Shown: positions 17,699 through 27,657 of the stretch, in pieces | How the letters are laid out: the number at the start of each line of letters is the position of its first letter | Numbering within the stretch: position 1 is the stretch's first letter | Assembly: GCF_028330965.1 (NCBI RefSeq) | Contig: NZ_JAQMUB010000101.1 | Span: forward strand, 62,001 to 126,000 | Direction: 5' to 3' | DNA: 64,000 bases | Origin: Oscillatoria sp. CS-180 | GTDB taxonomy: Bacteria > Cyanobacteriota > Cyanobacteriia > Phormidesmidales > Phormidesmidaceae | Position numbers and translations under genes: made by a program | Notes under the pieces: generated by a model | Databases searched by the model: none | Told to the model about the DNA's origin: nothing | The model's input: the letters and a program-made list of their open reading frames with translations, nothing else

Positions 17699-19873
17699 AT
17701 GACTAGCAACTCCGCCAGGTTACAGGCAATCTATGAGATCACAAATCGATCTCCAATGCCAGTTGAACCTGTAGAACGTCTGGAAAACATTTGGGCTGAG
17801 AACGTTTTTGATCTCAGCGCAATGCAGGCTAGTTTGCCCAAGGCAGTCTTCAAGTCGATCAAGAAGACCATCATGGCTGGCGAAAAACTCGATCCATCGA
17901 TTGCCGACACGGTTGCTACAGCTATGCGGGATTGGGCGATCGCCAAGGGGGCGCTTTACTATGCTCACGTGTTTTACCCTATGACAAACCTCACCGCAGA
18001 AAAACACGATGGGTTTATTTCTCCTCAAGGCGATGGCAGCGTCATTTCGGAGTTTGCAGGGAAAGTTTTGGTGCAGGGAGAACCTGACGGCTCTTCTTTT
18101 CCCAATGGTGGCATTCGGGACACTTTTGAAGCGCGGGGCTACACCGCTTGGGATGTGACAAGTCCGGCCTACATTATGGAAACGGACAATGGGTCTACCC
18201 TCTGCATCCCAACTGTTTTTGTCTCTTGGACAGGGGAAGCACTAGATAAGAAAGTGCCGCTTCTGCGTTCCATTGCTGCGATGGATAAGGCTGCGACTAA
18301 AGTCTTGAAGCTGTTGGGTTATGACGACGTTGCTCACGTCAACTCTAGCTGTGGGGCTGAGCAGGAGTATTTTTTAATTGATGCTAATTTTGCTAGTCAG
18401 CGGCCTGATTTGCTTCTGGCTGGGCGCACCCTGTTTGGCAAAGCCCCTGCTAAAGGTCAACAGTTTGACGATCACTACTTTGGCGCCATTCCTGAGCGCG
18501 TTCAGGTATTTATGCAGGACGTCGAGAATACTCTCTACAAGCTAGGCATTCCTGCTAAGACACGTCACAACGAAGTCGCTCCAGGACAGTTTGAGATTGC
18601 TCCTTATTTCGAAGCGGCTAACGTCGCGAGTGATCACCAGCAGATGATTATGACCGTGCTCAAGCATAAGGCTAAGAAGCATGGGTTTGTCTGTTTGCTG
18701 CATGAGAAGCCGTTTGCCGGAATTAACGGTTCTGGCAAACACGTCAACTGGTCGGTGGGCAACTCGACTCAAGGTAATCTGCTGGATCCGGGTGACTCCC
18801 CTCATGAAAATGCGCAGTTCTTGGTATTCTGTGGCGCTGTTATTCGAGGCGTTCACAAGTATGGGCCACTCATGCGGGCTGCGATCGCTACGGCCAGCAA
18901 CGATCACCGTCTCGGCGCGAACGAAGCCCCTCCCGCCATTATGTCGGTCTACTTGGGAACCCAGCTTGAAGAAGTCTTCGAGCAGATCAAGACGGGGACG
19001 GTCACCGAGTCTAAGCAAAAAGGGGTGATGGATTTGGGTGTGGATGTGCTACCCACGTTGACGAAAGATGCGGGCGATCGCAACCGCACATCTCCTTTTG
19101 CCTTTACAGGAAATCGCTTTGAATTCCGAGCCGTTGGTTCCAGTCAGTCGGTTTCAGGTCCGCTAATCGTTCTCAACACTATGCTGGCCGATTCCTTGGA
19201 CTGGATGAGCAATCGTCTGGACGGTGAACTGTCCGGTGGGGCAGACCTAAACACTGCCATCCTCACTGTTTTGAAGGAAGTCATGCAAGAACATGGTGCT
19301 GTTGTCTTCGGCGGCAATGGCTATTCCGAAGAATGGCACAAGATGGCGGTTGAAGAACGAGGCCTTGCAAATTTGCCGACGACTGCTGACGCATTACCTG
19401 TTCTCAAAGAGGAATACATTGAAGACCTCTTTCAGAAAACCGGTGTACTCACTTCAGTTGAGCTGGAAAGTCGCTTTGAGGTTTACGCTGAGCAATACAT
19501 CTTGTCGATTGAGGTCGAAGCCAAGCTTGTGATTGATATGGCGAAAACTCAGATTTATCCAGCCGCGATCGATTATCTGTCACAGTTATCCGAGACTATT
19601 GCCAGTCTGTCCAATCTGGGTGTCACCCTCAATCAAGGTAGCGCTGAGACAGTGGTCAACTTGGCAAATGCAGTTATGGAAGCAACAGGTAAGCTGAGTA
19701 CCGCTTTGGAAAAGCATGATTTTGCAGATACTGAAGCTCACATGATGTACTGTGCAACCACCCTCCGTCCTTTAATGGATGAAGTACGCGAGTCTGCCGA
19801 TGCTTTAGAAGGTGAGATTGCTGACAGCTTCTGGCCGCTGCCGACTTACCAAGAGATGCTCTTCATTAAATAA
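17699..19873 (+). CDS. glnN: Glutamine synthetase type III
   Basis: 724 residues, the size of GSIII (dodecameric, unlike the 470-residue GSI). It makes glutamine from glutamate, ammonia and ATP. The conserved GSIII start [20 protein letters not shown], the active-site segments [29 protein letters not shown] and [16 protein letters not shown], and the latch region [16 protein letters not shown] are all present. In cyanobacteria GlnN is induced in nitrogen starvation, often via NtcA, and helps recovery. It is a single gene with a long upstream spacer and its own terminator. Confidence 0.97.
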   Translation: MTSNSARLQAIYEITNRSPMPVEPVERLENIWAENVFDLSAMQASLPKAVFKSIKKTIMAGEKLDPSIADTVATAMRDWAIAKGALYYAHVFYPMTNLTAEKHDGFISPQGDGSVISEFAGKVLVQGEPDGSSFPNGGIRDTFEARGYTAWDVTSPAYIMETDNGSTLCIPTVFVSWTGEALDKKVPLLRSIAAMDKAATKVLKLLGYDDVAHVNSSCGAEQEYFLIDANFASQRPDLLLAGRTLFGKAPAKGQQFDDHYFGAIPERVQVFMQDVENTLYKLGIPAKTRHNEVAPGQFEIAPYFEAANVASDHQQMIMTVLKHKAKKHGFVCLLHEKPFAGINGSGKHVNWSVGNSTQGNLLDPGDSPHENAQFLVFCGAVIRGVHKYGPLMRAAIATASNDHRLGANEAPPAIMSVYLGTQLEEVFEQIKTGTVTESKQKGVMDLGVDVLPTLTKDAGDRNRTSPFAFTGNRFEFRAVGSSQSVSGPLIVLNTMLADSLDWMSNRLDGELSGGADLNTAILTVLKEVMQEHGAVVFGGNGYSEEWHKMAVEERGLANLPTTADALPVLKEEYIEDLFQKTGVLTSVELESRFEVYAEQYILSIEVEAKLVIDMAKTQIYPAAIDYLSQLSETIASLSNLGVTLNQGSAETVVNLANAVMEATGKLSTALEKHDFADTEAHMMYCATTLRPLMDEVRESADALEGEIADSFWPLPTYQEMLFIK

Positions 19874-19901
19874 GTCAGGAAATAGGTCAGGCCTTACACA
19901 A

Positions 19902-19933
19902 TTAAATCCGGCTGGGACCCTAGCCGGATTTAA
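19902..19933 (+). terminator. Terminator after glnN
   Basis: Perfect 12-bp stem TTAAATCCGGCT / AGCCGGATTTAA with an 8-base loop, 29 bases after the glnN stop codon. The U-run lies within the descending arm (ATTTAA). Confidence 0.75.
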
Positions 19934-19944
19934 CGTTTCCATCA

Positions 19945-20015
19945 GACAAAAGGGCGAGCCATTTGGCTATGGGCCAAGCACCCGAATGCTATTGGGGCAT
20001 AAGCCTGGTAGCCTG
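19945..20015 (-). repeat. Dispersed short repeat, family 1, inverted partial copy
   Basis: The reverse complement shares GGCTCGCC, TTGGCCCATAG-like and GGGTGCTTGG blocks with copies at 7276 and 39319, in the same order. Neither terminal TATAGC end is clear, so it looks truncated or diverged. Confidence 0.6.
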
Positions 20016-20126
20016 CCAATTTTGCAATTGTGAGTGAGCTATCCCTGCAAGTGTTGCGACAGACAATACGTTGCTCTGAGAGCTTGACGCTGCACTAGTT
20101 GGCTGAAGCCATGTTGGGTTCAGATT

Positions 20127-22496
20127 CTAAACCGTAACGCGCTCTTCAAAGCGCCCTTGACTTACGTAGTGCTGAAAACCGTTTGTGAAGAGTCCCGCTT
20201 GAACGGCTGCATCCACGTCAGGATTCAAGGCTAGATAGCTGGCCTCGTTGTACAGCGAGCTGGGTGGTCTTCCTTCATTCTGTCCGAACTGAACAAAGTG
20301 TTCAAATCCGTCGCTTATGAAGCCACCGCCAACTGCCGCTGCCACATCAGGATTATTTTGCAGATAGAACACCTCGTCATACAGCAAAGGAGCGGATAGT
20401 CGATTTTCTAGCGTTCCGCGCTCGATGTAATGTTCAAAGGCACTCTGGAAAGCGCCTGCTTCAATGGCAGCGGCAACGTCAGGATTATTGATCAGGTAGT
20501 CTGCTTGATTAAAATCGCTGCTAGGATTGCGGCCTTCTGTATGGCCCACGGTGAGAAAATGCTGAAGGCCGCTGATAATGCCTCCGTCGATAATGCCCTG
20601 TATGACATCTGGATTATTCTCCAAGTAGAAGACTTCGCTGTAGAGCAGACTAGGATGACGCCCTTCCAGCAGCCCAAACTCAATAAAGTGCTGATAGCCA
20701 GAGCTGAAAAAGCCACCGGAGATGGCGATCGCCACATCAGGGTATTGCAGCCGATAAAGCGTCTCATCAAAGAACTTCGTGAGCGGCAAGCTGTCCACTT
20801 CATCGGTGGGGATGACGGCATCTGGATTTTGGTAGCGCAAAAACTGTTGGTAATCGAAAACAGTGTCAACTGGAATGTCTACAAGGGGATTGGGTCCCGG
20901 GACGGCGCTAGGAACGCCGTCAGATGAACCAAAAACGACATACGCTACCCCAGCGGAAGCACTCACAAATCCCAGAAGTTCCGCTGCTGGATTGCCAATC
21001 ACAATATCTGGAACCCCATCACCGTTAACATCGCCGCCGCCATCGACGCGACCGCTGGCACCATCTATCAACGGGCTAATTCCTAGACCATCCCCGTCAA
21101 ATTCATCGAAGCCATTGAACACCAGACCATCAGCAGCGGCTAAGTTTCTGAGATCTAGGCTAGCCGTCGTGTTGCCCGCCCGTCCGTAAACGACGTAGGT
21201 TCGACCGACGTCGGCCTTGTCTCCAGCGTCTCCTCTGGGCGAAACGATCGCCACATCGTCGATGCCATCCTGATTAAAATCACCGATGCCGCTAACCGCA
21301 GAACCAGCCGCATCGGCGGAGAAGTTCAGTCCTTCTCGGCCCGTTTCCCCTGAAATGACCAATCCGTTGCTGCCGTTCAAATCATCGCGGGTTAGTCTCA
21401 CGGGCATACTGCCGCTTTGTCCAAAAACAATATAGGCTTGTCCTACGCCTGACCGATCTTCAAAGTCGGCGTTACGAGCACCGATAATCAAATCCATCAG
21501 ACCATCATTGTTGAAATCACCTGCGCCATCTAGGGAAGACCCTACTCGCGAGCTGTTGGCCAAATTGTTGGCTTCGAAAACAAATCCGTTGCTGCCGTTC
21601 AGCGTTGTTAGGTCGAACTGCGAGGGTAGATTTGCCCCTCCGTATACGACGTACACTCGTCCTCCAAGAACGATACTGGCTGGATCTGAACCCCCAATAG
21701 GGACCTGAATACGGGCATCTGGGGCCGCGATCGCAAAATCATCAAATCCATCGCCGTTAAAATCGCCTAGATTCCGAACGGTGGTGCCAGCAAAATCGTC
21801 TGTGACCCCGGATAAAACAACGCCTTGGGCAGGCGTTAACTGAGCCAAGTTAATACGGCTAGGTTGAATGCCCGCTTGACCATACAGCAGATAGACACGG
21901 TTATTGTCAGGGGCACCTACCAGATAGTCATCGATGCCGTCACCATTCACATCTCCCGCGCCGCTGACGGATGAACCTGAGCGATCGCCCTCCGCACCGT
22001 CCAGTGCAAACCCTGTTGAGCCATCTAAAGTCTCAACGTTCAGCACCCTGAGAAACGGCTGATTACCGGGCCGTCCAAATACGACAAAACTTTGTCCTGA
22101 GGGATTGAAACCGCCTGCTGGGTTGGCCGCAATGTCTCCCAAGATCAAGTCATTAATGCCGTCGCCGTTGATATCACCTGCACTGCTGACTGAAAAACCA
22201 AGCTTGATACTGCCAGAGCCGCCCGTGATTGTCAGGCGGTCCGTTCCTAAATCGGTGTTGGATGGTAATAAGGCGCTCGGAACGCTGCCGTTCTGACCGA
22301 ACACGATTTGAACAGACGGGTCGGCGCTGCTGCCTACTGAGGCGGGTGCACCGAAGGCAACATCGTCAATTCCATCACCGTTGATGTCTGCGAGAATGCT
22401 AACAGCGGTTCCGACTAATTCCTGACGAGTGACGCCCGTAAATCCAAATCCATTGGAACCATTCAGGTCTTCCAAATTCACTTCAACCTGGGCCAC
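20127..22496 (-). CDS. FG-GAP beta-propeller protein with NPDV repeats
   Basis: 789 residues from a GTG with AAGGAG eight bases upstream; a longer ATG frame to 22583 lacks such a site. Seven FG-GAP repeats (for example GDVNGDGIDDYLVGAP, GDFNGDGFDDFAIAAP) match the seven blades of an integrin-alpha-like propeller; the DxNxDGxxD loops should bind calcium. After a linker, five repeats of about 45 residues follow (YLxxNPDVAxA...GxxHYxxxGxxEGRxP), seen in other cyanobacterial surface and calcium-binding proteins. No N-terminal signal peptide is present; secretion by a type I system is possible but not shown. Probable extracellular adhesin or surface protein. Confidence 0.88.
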   Translation of the reverse strand: MAQVEVNLEDLNGSNGFGFTGVTRQELVGTAVSILADINGDGIDDVAFGAPASVGSSADPSVQIVFGQNGSVPSALLPSNTDLGTDRLTITGGSGSIKLGFSVSSAGDINGDGINDLILGDIAANPAGGFNPSGQSFVVFGRPGNQPFLRVLNVETLDGSTGFALDGAEGDRSGSSVSGAGDVNGDGIDDYLVGAPDNNRVYLLYGQAGIQPSRINLAQLTPAQGVVLSGVTDDFAGTTVRNLGDFNGDGFDDFAIAAPDARIQVPIGGSDPASIVLGGRVYVVYGGANLPSQFDLTTLNGSNGFVFEANNLANSSRVGSSLDGAGDFNNDGLMDLIIGARNADFEDRSGVGQAYIVFGQSGSMPVRLTRDDLNGSNGLVISGETGREGLNFSADAAGSAVSGIGDFNQDGIDDVAIVSPRGDAGDKADVGRTYVVYGRAGNTTASLDLRNLAAADGLVFNGFDEFDGDGLGISPLIDGASGRVDGGGDVNGDGVPDIVIGNPAAELLGFVSASAGVAYVVFGSSDGVPSAVPGPNPLVDIPVDTVFDYQQFLRYQNPDAVIPTDEVDSLPLTKFFDETLYRLQYPDVAIAISGGFFSSGYQHFIEFGLLEGRHPSLLYSEVFYLENNPDVIQGIIDGGIISGLQHFLTVGHTEGRNPSSDFNQADYLINNPDVAAAIEAGAFQSAFEHYIERGTLENRLSAPLLYDEVFYLQNNPDVAAAVGGGFISDGFEHFVQFGQNEGRPPSSLYNEASYLALNPDVDAAVQAGLFTNGFQHYVSQGRFEERVTV

Positions 22497-22874
22497 GATA
22501 GGTCTCCTTAAGTCATCAAATTGATTGGCGGGGGCAAACCTATGCATTACAGAGGTCATGTCCTGGCCTTCGGGTCGCATCATGACTTTTTGATGAAAAA
22601 GAAGTCAGTCGGATAAGTCGGATGAAAAGTCGGATTATCTTGATTCCTGGTGTTTGCTAGGTTGCCAATTCGAACTGTGAATTCAGAATTGTTATGGCCT
22701 GGCAGAATCCAGACAAATGAGCTGGCTGGAAATGATAATGAGATCTGGCGACAGATGTGCAAATGTTGATGAATGGCTGTCAAGCGACCGAAACTTTATC
22801 AGCACTGTTTTCTTTTTTGAGTTTCCTTGTGCGACTGCCCACGATGGCCGTGTACCTACCGCCCTAAGTTGGTT

Positions 22875-25800
22875 ATGACTTTTGAAGAAGCTTTAAAGAT
22901 GCTGGAAACGCTTTGGAAAAGTGCGCATGGGCGATCGCTGACGTCTTTGGAACGAAGCATCCTGGAAGTGGCTTGGCATCAGGAAAGCTACGTTAGCTTA
23001 TCGGAGCGACTCTATCTAACTGAGGGACACATTAAAGATACGGCGGCTGATTTGTGGAAGGGGTTATCAGTCGTTTTGGATCTCAAAATTACGAAGCGGA
23101 CGCTTCGGAGTTCTATAGAGCAAGCCTTGAACCACAGCGCACTGTCGTCTCTATCACGAGAATTGGCAGTGCCAAGTGATAGTCCGTCCCTGACGTTTGG
23201 AGCGATGTCTATCGATTGGGCTGACGCGCCGGATGTCAGTCTCTTTTTAGGACGTCAAGCGGAACTTCAAATACTGGAGCATTGGATAGTGCAGGATCGC
23301 TGTCGAGTTGTTGCCCTGACGGGGATCGGCGGCATTGGCAAAACAGCATTGGCAGCTCAACTCGGCCATCGTATCCAAGAGCAGTTTGAATTTGTGATTT
23401 GGCGATCGCTCCTCAATGCGCCGCCGCTGTCTGATGTCCTACAGGCTCTCATTGGATTGATTTCTGGACAGGATGAGATAGCTATCCCGGTCTCTTTTGA
23501 CGATCAACTGTTGATGCTCTTGAAGTATCTGCGCCAGCATCGCTGTTTGATGATTCTGGACAATGTAGAAACGGTGTTAGCGGCTGGACCTACGGGCACT
23601 TATCGGTCTGGATACGAGGACTACGATCAGCTTTTTCGACGGTTGGGCGAAACAACCCACAAAAGCTGTTTGATGTTGACCAGTCGCGAAAAACCACCCG
23701 CGATCGCCCGGTTAGAAGGTCCCCACAAAACCGTCCGCAGTTTGGAAGTGACGGGACTCAAAGTTGCTTCTGGACAGCAGATCGTTCAGGCGTTTGGCCT
23801 CTTCACGGCTGAAGAGACTGACTGGACGGCGTTGGTACAGCTCTATCAAGGACATCCCCTCGCATTGGAGTTGGCGGCTAAACACATTGAAGCAGTGTTT
23901 TTTGGTGACGTCGCTGCCTTTCTAAACACTGGCAAACCTATTTTCGGGGATATCCAGACCTTACTGGATTGGCATATGCAGCGGCTATCTGATGCTGAAA
24001 CTGAGCTGCTCTATTGGTTAGCGATTCATCGAGAGGCGCTGTCCCTAGCGGAAATGAGACGCGATATCTTGTCCCGTCAACGTCAGGCTGTCTTGCCGAT
24101 GACGTTACAATCCCTCAATCAGCATTTGTCATTGATCAAATCCCACCAGCGTTTTGCTCTACAGCCCGTAATCTTGGAACACGTCACTGAATGTTGGGTC
24201 CAGCAAGCGATCGCAGCCCTACTCAACGGCGACCTCATAGCCCTTGATGACTATGCACTCTTGACAACGACGGCAAAAGACTATGTTCAGGCCGCTCAAC
24301 GGCAGCTCATGCTGCAAGCCGTGTGCGATCAACTTCTGGAAATCTTAGGCTCTGCCGCTCATATCAAAGCTCGGATTTATCAGCTGTTTGCTGACTTGCG
24401 CGAACATCCCACGCTGACAGGGTATGGCGCTGGCAACCTACTCAATGTGCTCTGCCAGTTGAATACCACAGTTGATCCCTGCGATTGTTCACAGTTAACC
24501 CTGCGTCATGTCTATCTACAAGGCATGACGCTCACTCAGGTTGATTTCTCTGCTAGCCATTTTCATGACGCTATTTTTACGCAAGCCTTTGGCGATACAA
24601 CTGCGACAGCTTTTAGTGCTAATGGCGATTGGCTGGCTACGGCACATTCGAATAATGAAATTCATCTTTTTCAAGTTGAGGATGGTCAGCTGCGTCGTAT
24701 CTTCTTGAATGCAGGTGCTTTGTGGGTATGGAGTTTGCGCTTTGTTGATAGCGATCGCTTGATTATCAGCACGGGGGCTAACAAAACGATTCGATTTTGG
24801 AACGTGGAAACAGGGCAGTGCGAAAAGGTGCTGCAAGACGACGGGTTCCTTGCCTGCACAGCAACGGTCGATGGACCAGAGAGGCATCAGCTCATCAGCA
24901 GTCATGATGATGGCTACATCCGCTTCTGGGATTTGACGACTCAAACCTGTCAGCGGAAGCTGGAGAGTCATCGCGGGTGGACGTGGTCGTTGACAATATC
25001 GCCGGATGGTCAGTCTTTGCTGGCGGGGGGAGCAAAAACGCTGCTGCTGCTAGATATCGAAACGGGAGAGTGTCTCCGGACGTTCGAAGGACACCAGGCT
25101 GCCGTCAAAACCGCTCTGTTTGGGCGTGATAATGTCATCATCAGTGGCAGTGATGACGGCTGCGTCAAGGTTTGGAGCCTTCACACAGGGGCCTGTTTGT
25201 GGACGCTTGGACCCTATGCAGAACCAGCCCAGGCGATCGCCGTGGATGCGACTAGCGATCGCCTGTTTATCGGCGTTGCAGGGGCACTCCGCTGTTGGGA
25301 TCTCGGTACTCAGACTTGTCTATGGACGCTCCAAGCCGCTGTGCCTCCATTCGAATCGCTCAGTTTTCATCCTGCAACCCACCGTTTAGTCAGTGGGCAC
25401 AACCATCAACTTCTTAAACTTTGGGATGTTAGTAGTCAGCACTGTTTGCGAACCTGGCAGGGATATCACCACGTCACGCTGGGAATAGCCTTTGATACCA
25501 GCGGCGACTTTTTGCTGACTGGACACAACGGGGTTGTCAGGCTCTGGGACGTTAAATCCGCAGCGTGTCTACAAACGTGTCACGGTCACCAACATTTGGT
25601 TTGGAACGTTGCTTTTCATCCCAATGGAGAACAGCTTATTAGCTGTAGCAGCGATGGCACCTTGAAATTTTGGGATCGAGCAACGGGTGCCTGTTTGAAA
25701 ACCTTTGCGACATCAGAATATCTGTGGTGTATGGCCGTGAGTCCTGATGGTCAGTGGCTTGCGGCAGGAAGCCAGACGGGGCGTATCTTCCTGCTGAATC

Positions 25801-26426
25801 TGCTTGAAGGAACAACCTTAAAATGTTTTGCTGAACAACCCAGTTGGATTTTGTCGCTAGCCTTTAGCCCTGATAATCAAACGTTGGTCAGCGGTCACGA
25901 GGCAGGCGCCTTTCAATTGTGGGATATCCAAAGCCGGATTTGCTGCCAGACATTTCAGAGTACCGTCCAGGCGTTTGACGTTGCTTTCAGTCCTGATGGA
26001 GTGATTCTGGCGGGTACGGTTGAAGACACAGTTCATTTTTGGGATGTCGATACTGGAGAGTTGCGATCAGTGCTCAGAGACGATGGCAGGAGATTTCACT
26101 GTATCCGCTTCACCCCTGATGGCAAGCGATTCATCACGGGCGATTACAGTCGCTCCGTTAAACTGTGGGACTTGCAAACGATGGAGTGCTTGCATACCCA
26201 TAATGATTACTCAACGGTTGTGGGAGCTATAGCGCTCAACCCTAATTGGGATGGTTTCGTGACTAATACTGATCGCCAAACGGTACAGATGCGCTCAGTC
26301 AAAACAGGGAAGGTGACTAAGGCGTTTAAGATTCCTGGTCCCTATGAAGGGACGCAAATTGCAGGTATCCAAGGCGTCACTTCAGCGCAAATAGCAGCGC
26401 TCCAATCGCTAGGGGCGATCGCATAA
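22875..26426 (+). CDS. STAND NTPase: HTH, NB-ARC, WD40 repeats
   Basis: 1,183 residues from the ATG reading MTFEEALKMLETLWKSAHG. Residues 1-95 look like the helical HTH domain that I recall heading vWA-MoxR-associated cyanobacterial proteins (SLTSLERSILEVAWHQESY, YLTEGHIKDTAADLWKGL). The NB-ARC switch ATPase has Walker A GIGGIGKTALA near 150, Walker B CLMILDNVETV and a sensor SREKPP. A short pentapeptide-like strip (about 540-570) leads into some 13-14 WD40 repeats to about residue 1150, many ending in (L/F)WD. STAND proteins oligomerise on ligand binding; no separate effector domain (nuclease, protease, TIR) is visible. Role may be signalling or defence. It is divergent from the FG-GAP gene. 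Confidence 0.9.
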   Translation: MTFEEALKMLETLWKSAHGRSLTSLERSILEVAWHQESYVSLSERLYLTEGHIKDTAADLWKGLSVVLDLKITKRTLRSSIEQALNHSALSSLSRELAVPSDSPSLTFGAMSIDWADAPDVSLFLGRQAELQILEHWIVQDRCRVVALTGIGGIGKTALAAQLGHRIQEQFEFVIWRSLLNAPPLSDVLQALIGLISGQDEIAIPVSFDDQLLMLLKYLRQHRCLMILDNVETVLAAGPTGTYRSGYEDYDQLFRRLGETTHKSCLMLTSREKPPAIARLEGPHKTVRSLEVTGLKVASGQQIVQAFGLFTAEETDWTALVQLYQGHPLALELAAKHIEAVFFGDVAAFLNTGKPIFGDIQTLLDWHMQRLSDAETELLYWLAIHREALSLAEMRRDILSRQRQAVLPMTLQSLNQHLSLIKSHQRFALQPVILEHVTECWVQQAIAALLNGDLIALDDYALLTTTAKDYVQAAQRQLMLQAVCDQLLEILGSAAHIKARIYQLFADLREHPTLTGYGAGNLLNVLCQLNTTVDPCDCSQLTLRHVYLQGMTLTQVDFSASHFHDAIFTQAFGDTTATAFSANGDWLATAHSNNEIHLFQVEDGQLRRIFLNAGALWVWSLRFVDSDRLIISTGANKTIRFWNVETGQCEKVLQDDGFLACTATVDGPERHQLISSHDDGYIRFWDLTTQTCQRKLESHRGWTWSLTISPDGQSLLAGGAKTLLLLDIETGECLRTFEGHQAAVKTALFGRDNVIISGSDDGCVKVWSLHTGACLWTLGPYAEPAQAIAVDATSDRLFIGVAGALRCWDLGTQTCLWTLQAAVPPFESLSFHPATHRLVSGHNHQLLKLWDVSSQHCLRTWQGYHHVTLGIAFDTSGDFLLTGHNGVVRLWDVKSAACLQTCHGHQHLVWNVAFHPNGEQLISCSSDGTLKFWDRATGACLKTFATSEYLWCMAVSPDGQWLAAGSQTGRIFLLNLLEGTTLKCFAEQPSWILSLAFSPDNQTLVSGHEAGAFQLWDIQSRICCQTFQSTVQAFDVAFSPDGVILAGTVEDTVHFWDVDTGELRSVLRDDGRRFHCIRFTPDGKRFITGDYSRSVKLWDLQTMECLHTHNDYSTVVGAIALNPNWDGFVTNTDRQTVQMRSVKTGKVTKAFKIPGPYEGTQIAGIQGVTSAQIAALQSLGAIA

Positions 26427-26652
26427 AACCGTGGGTTGACGAAAACATCTGAATGCAATGAACGCAACGGCTACTTATTGTTTTCGTCAATACGGATCAA
26501 TATGAGGCGATATTGATAAGGATAAATACTTAATTGAATTGAGATTCATAAACTCTTTATACGCCATTATTACGGTCTACACACAGATTTGGGTTCAATG
26601 TTAGTAAGGGAAAAGTTAGTCCCCTTAGATAGCAAAAGGGAGTTCAAGCCCA

Positions 26653-27468
26653 ATGCGTGCTCTAGCCTATATTTCTTTTAGTAGCATTTTTGCACTCATT
26701 ACTTATGGTGCCATTCAGCATGATGCTACTGATCTAACGGTTGATCTCCAGCCTGATCCTGGACAGGAAGTTGCCCCAACGGAAGCTTCCACTACGGAAT
26801 TGGCTTCTTTTGTCTCATCGCAGGCAGAGACTTCTCTCCAACCTGAAGTACAGGAACGGCAGCCGCGCTTAGGCCGCTCCGATGCGACTCGGACACGAGA
26901 ATTTCGTTCGTTGTCCTCATTATCCCGTACACAGCAGCTAGATCCCACTCAGCGATCGCAGCTTGCCCATATAGTCGCGCCACCGCCGCCGCCCACTGGC
27001 AACATTAGCTTGCAAATAGCCCCCAATCGGTCCAGTACGGCTGTCCTGCCGCCGCATCCTGATTCCCTTCCCGCTGAGACAACGCCGCCTTTGCCCGAGA
27101 CCTCAGAAGTGCCTACGGATGGTGCTGCTGAGATAGACTCTTTGGCAGAACGTTCTCCAGTTCCTCCGGCGGCTTCGATACAAAATAATCCAAGTTCATC
27201 CAATCCTGAAGAGACCGAACCATCCCCATTTAGCAATATCTCACTCAATACTGACGAGCCACTGCTCCCCCGAACGGATATTGACGTCACAGCTCACCCC
27301 ACAATGTCCACTGTGACGCCATTACCCTTCCAGAATGAACAACCAAGCTTGGAAGATACTCATCTGAACACAAGTCCTGAACCCGCGATGCCTCAGTTTT
27401 CTGAGCCGTCTCTCTCGACTGACCTTTTGCAGTCCCAGCTGTCAGACGCATCGACTAATACTTTGTAG
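26653..27468 (+). CDS. Exported disordered protein, unknown
   Basis: 271 residues. A hydrophobic N-terminus (MRALAYISFSSIFALITYGA) is a signal peptide or single anchor. The rest is Pro/Ser/Thr/Glu/Gln-rich with no predicted fold: PPPPPTG, DSLPAETTPPLPETSE, SNPEETEPSPFSN. AAAGGGAG lies about 11 bases before the ATG, supporting a real gene. No domain is recognised. It could be a surface linker or part of a larger envelope complex. It lies downstream of the STAND gene after a 226-base gap in which I see nothing else. Confidence 0.65.
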   Translation: MRALAYISFSSIFALITYGAIQHDATDLTVDLQPDPGQEVAPTEASTTELASFVSSQAETSLQPEVQERQPRLGRSDATRTREFRSLSSLSRTQQLDPTQRSQLAHIVAPPPPPTGNISLQIAPNRSSTAVLPPHPDSLPAETTPPLPETSEVPTDGAAEIDSLAERSPVPPAASIQNNPSSSNPEETEPSPFSNISLNTDEPLLPRTDIDVTAHPTMSTVTPLPFQNEQPSLEDTHLNTSPEPAMPQFSEPSLSTDLLQSQLSDASTNTL

Positions 27469-27525
27469 AGTCAATACAATCATGAGCACTCATCATTGGG
27501 TTAACGAGTGTAGGGACTTTGCAGG

Positions 27526-27657
27526 GTTATCATTCGGCCTGCGACCGCCAACGATATTGAACAGTGGCTCAATCTAGAATGTGCTCTTTGGGACAGTATG
27601 TCTGTATTTGAGCATCTTGAACAAATCATGCAATTAACGGCAAGGCAATCTCGCTAG
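27526..27657 (+). pseudogene. GNAT acetyltransferase N-terminal remnant
   Basis: A 43-codon open stretch reads VIIRPATANDIEQWLNLECA and on through LWDSMSVFEHLEQ to a TAG stop. This matches the start of aminoglycoside 6'-acetyltransferase-like GNAT proteins (IRPATxxDLxxWxxLRxALW...EHxxEI). There is no ATG, and the acetyl-CoA-binding region is absent. It overlaps the 3' end of the convergent alpha/beta hydrolase gene by four bases. It is best read as a truncated relic. Confidence 0.65.
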
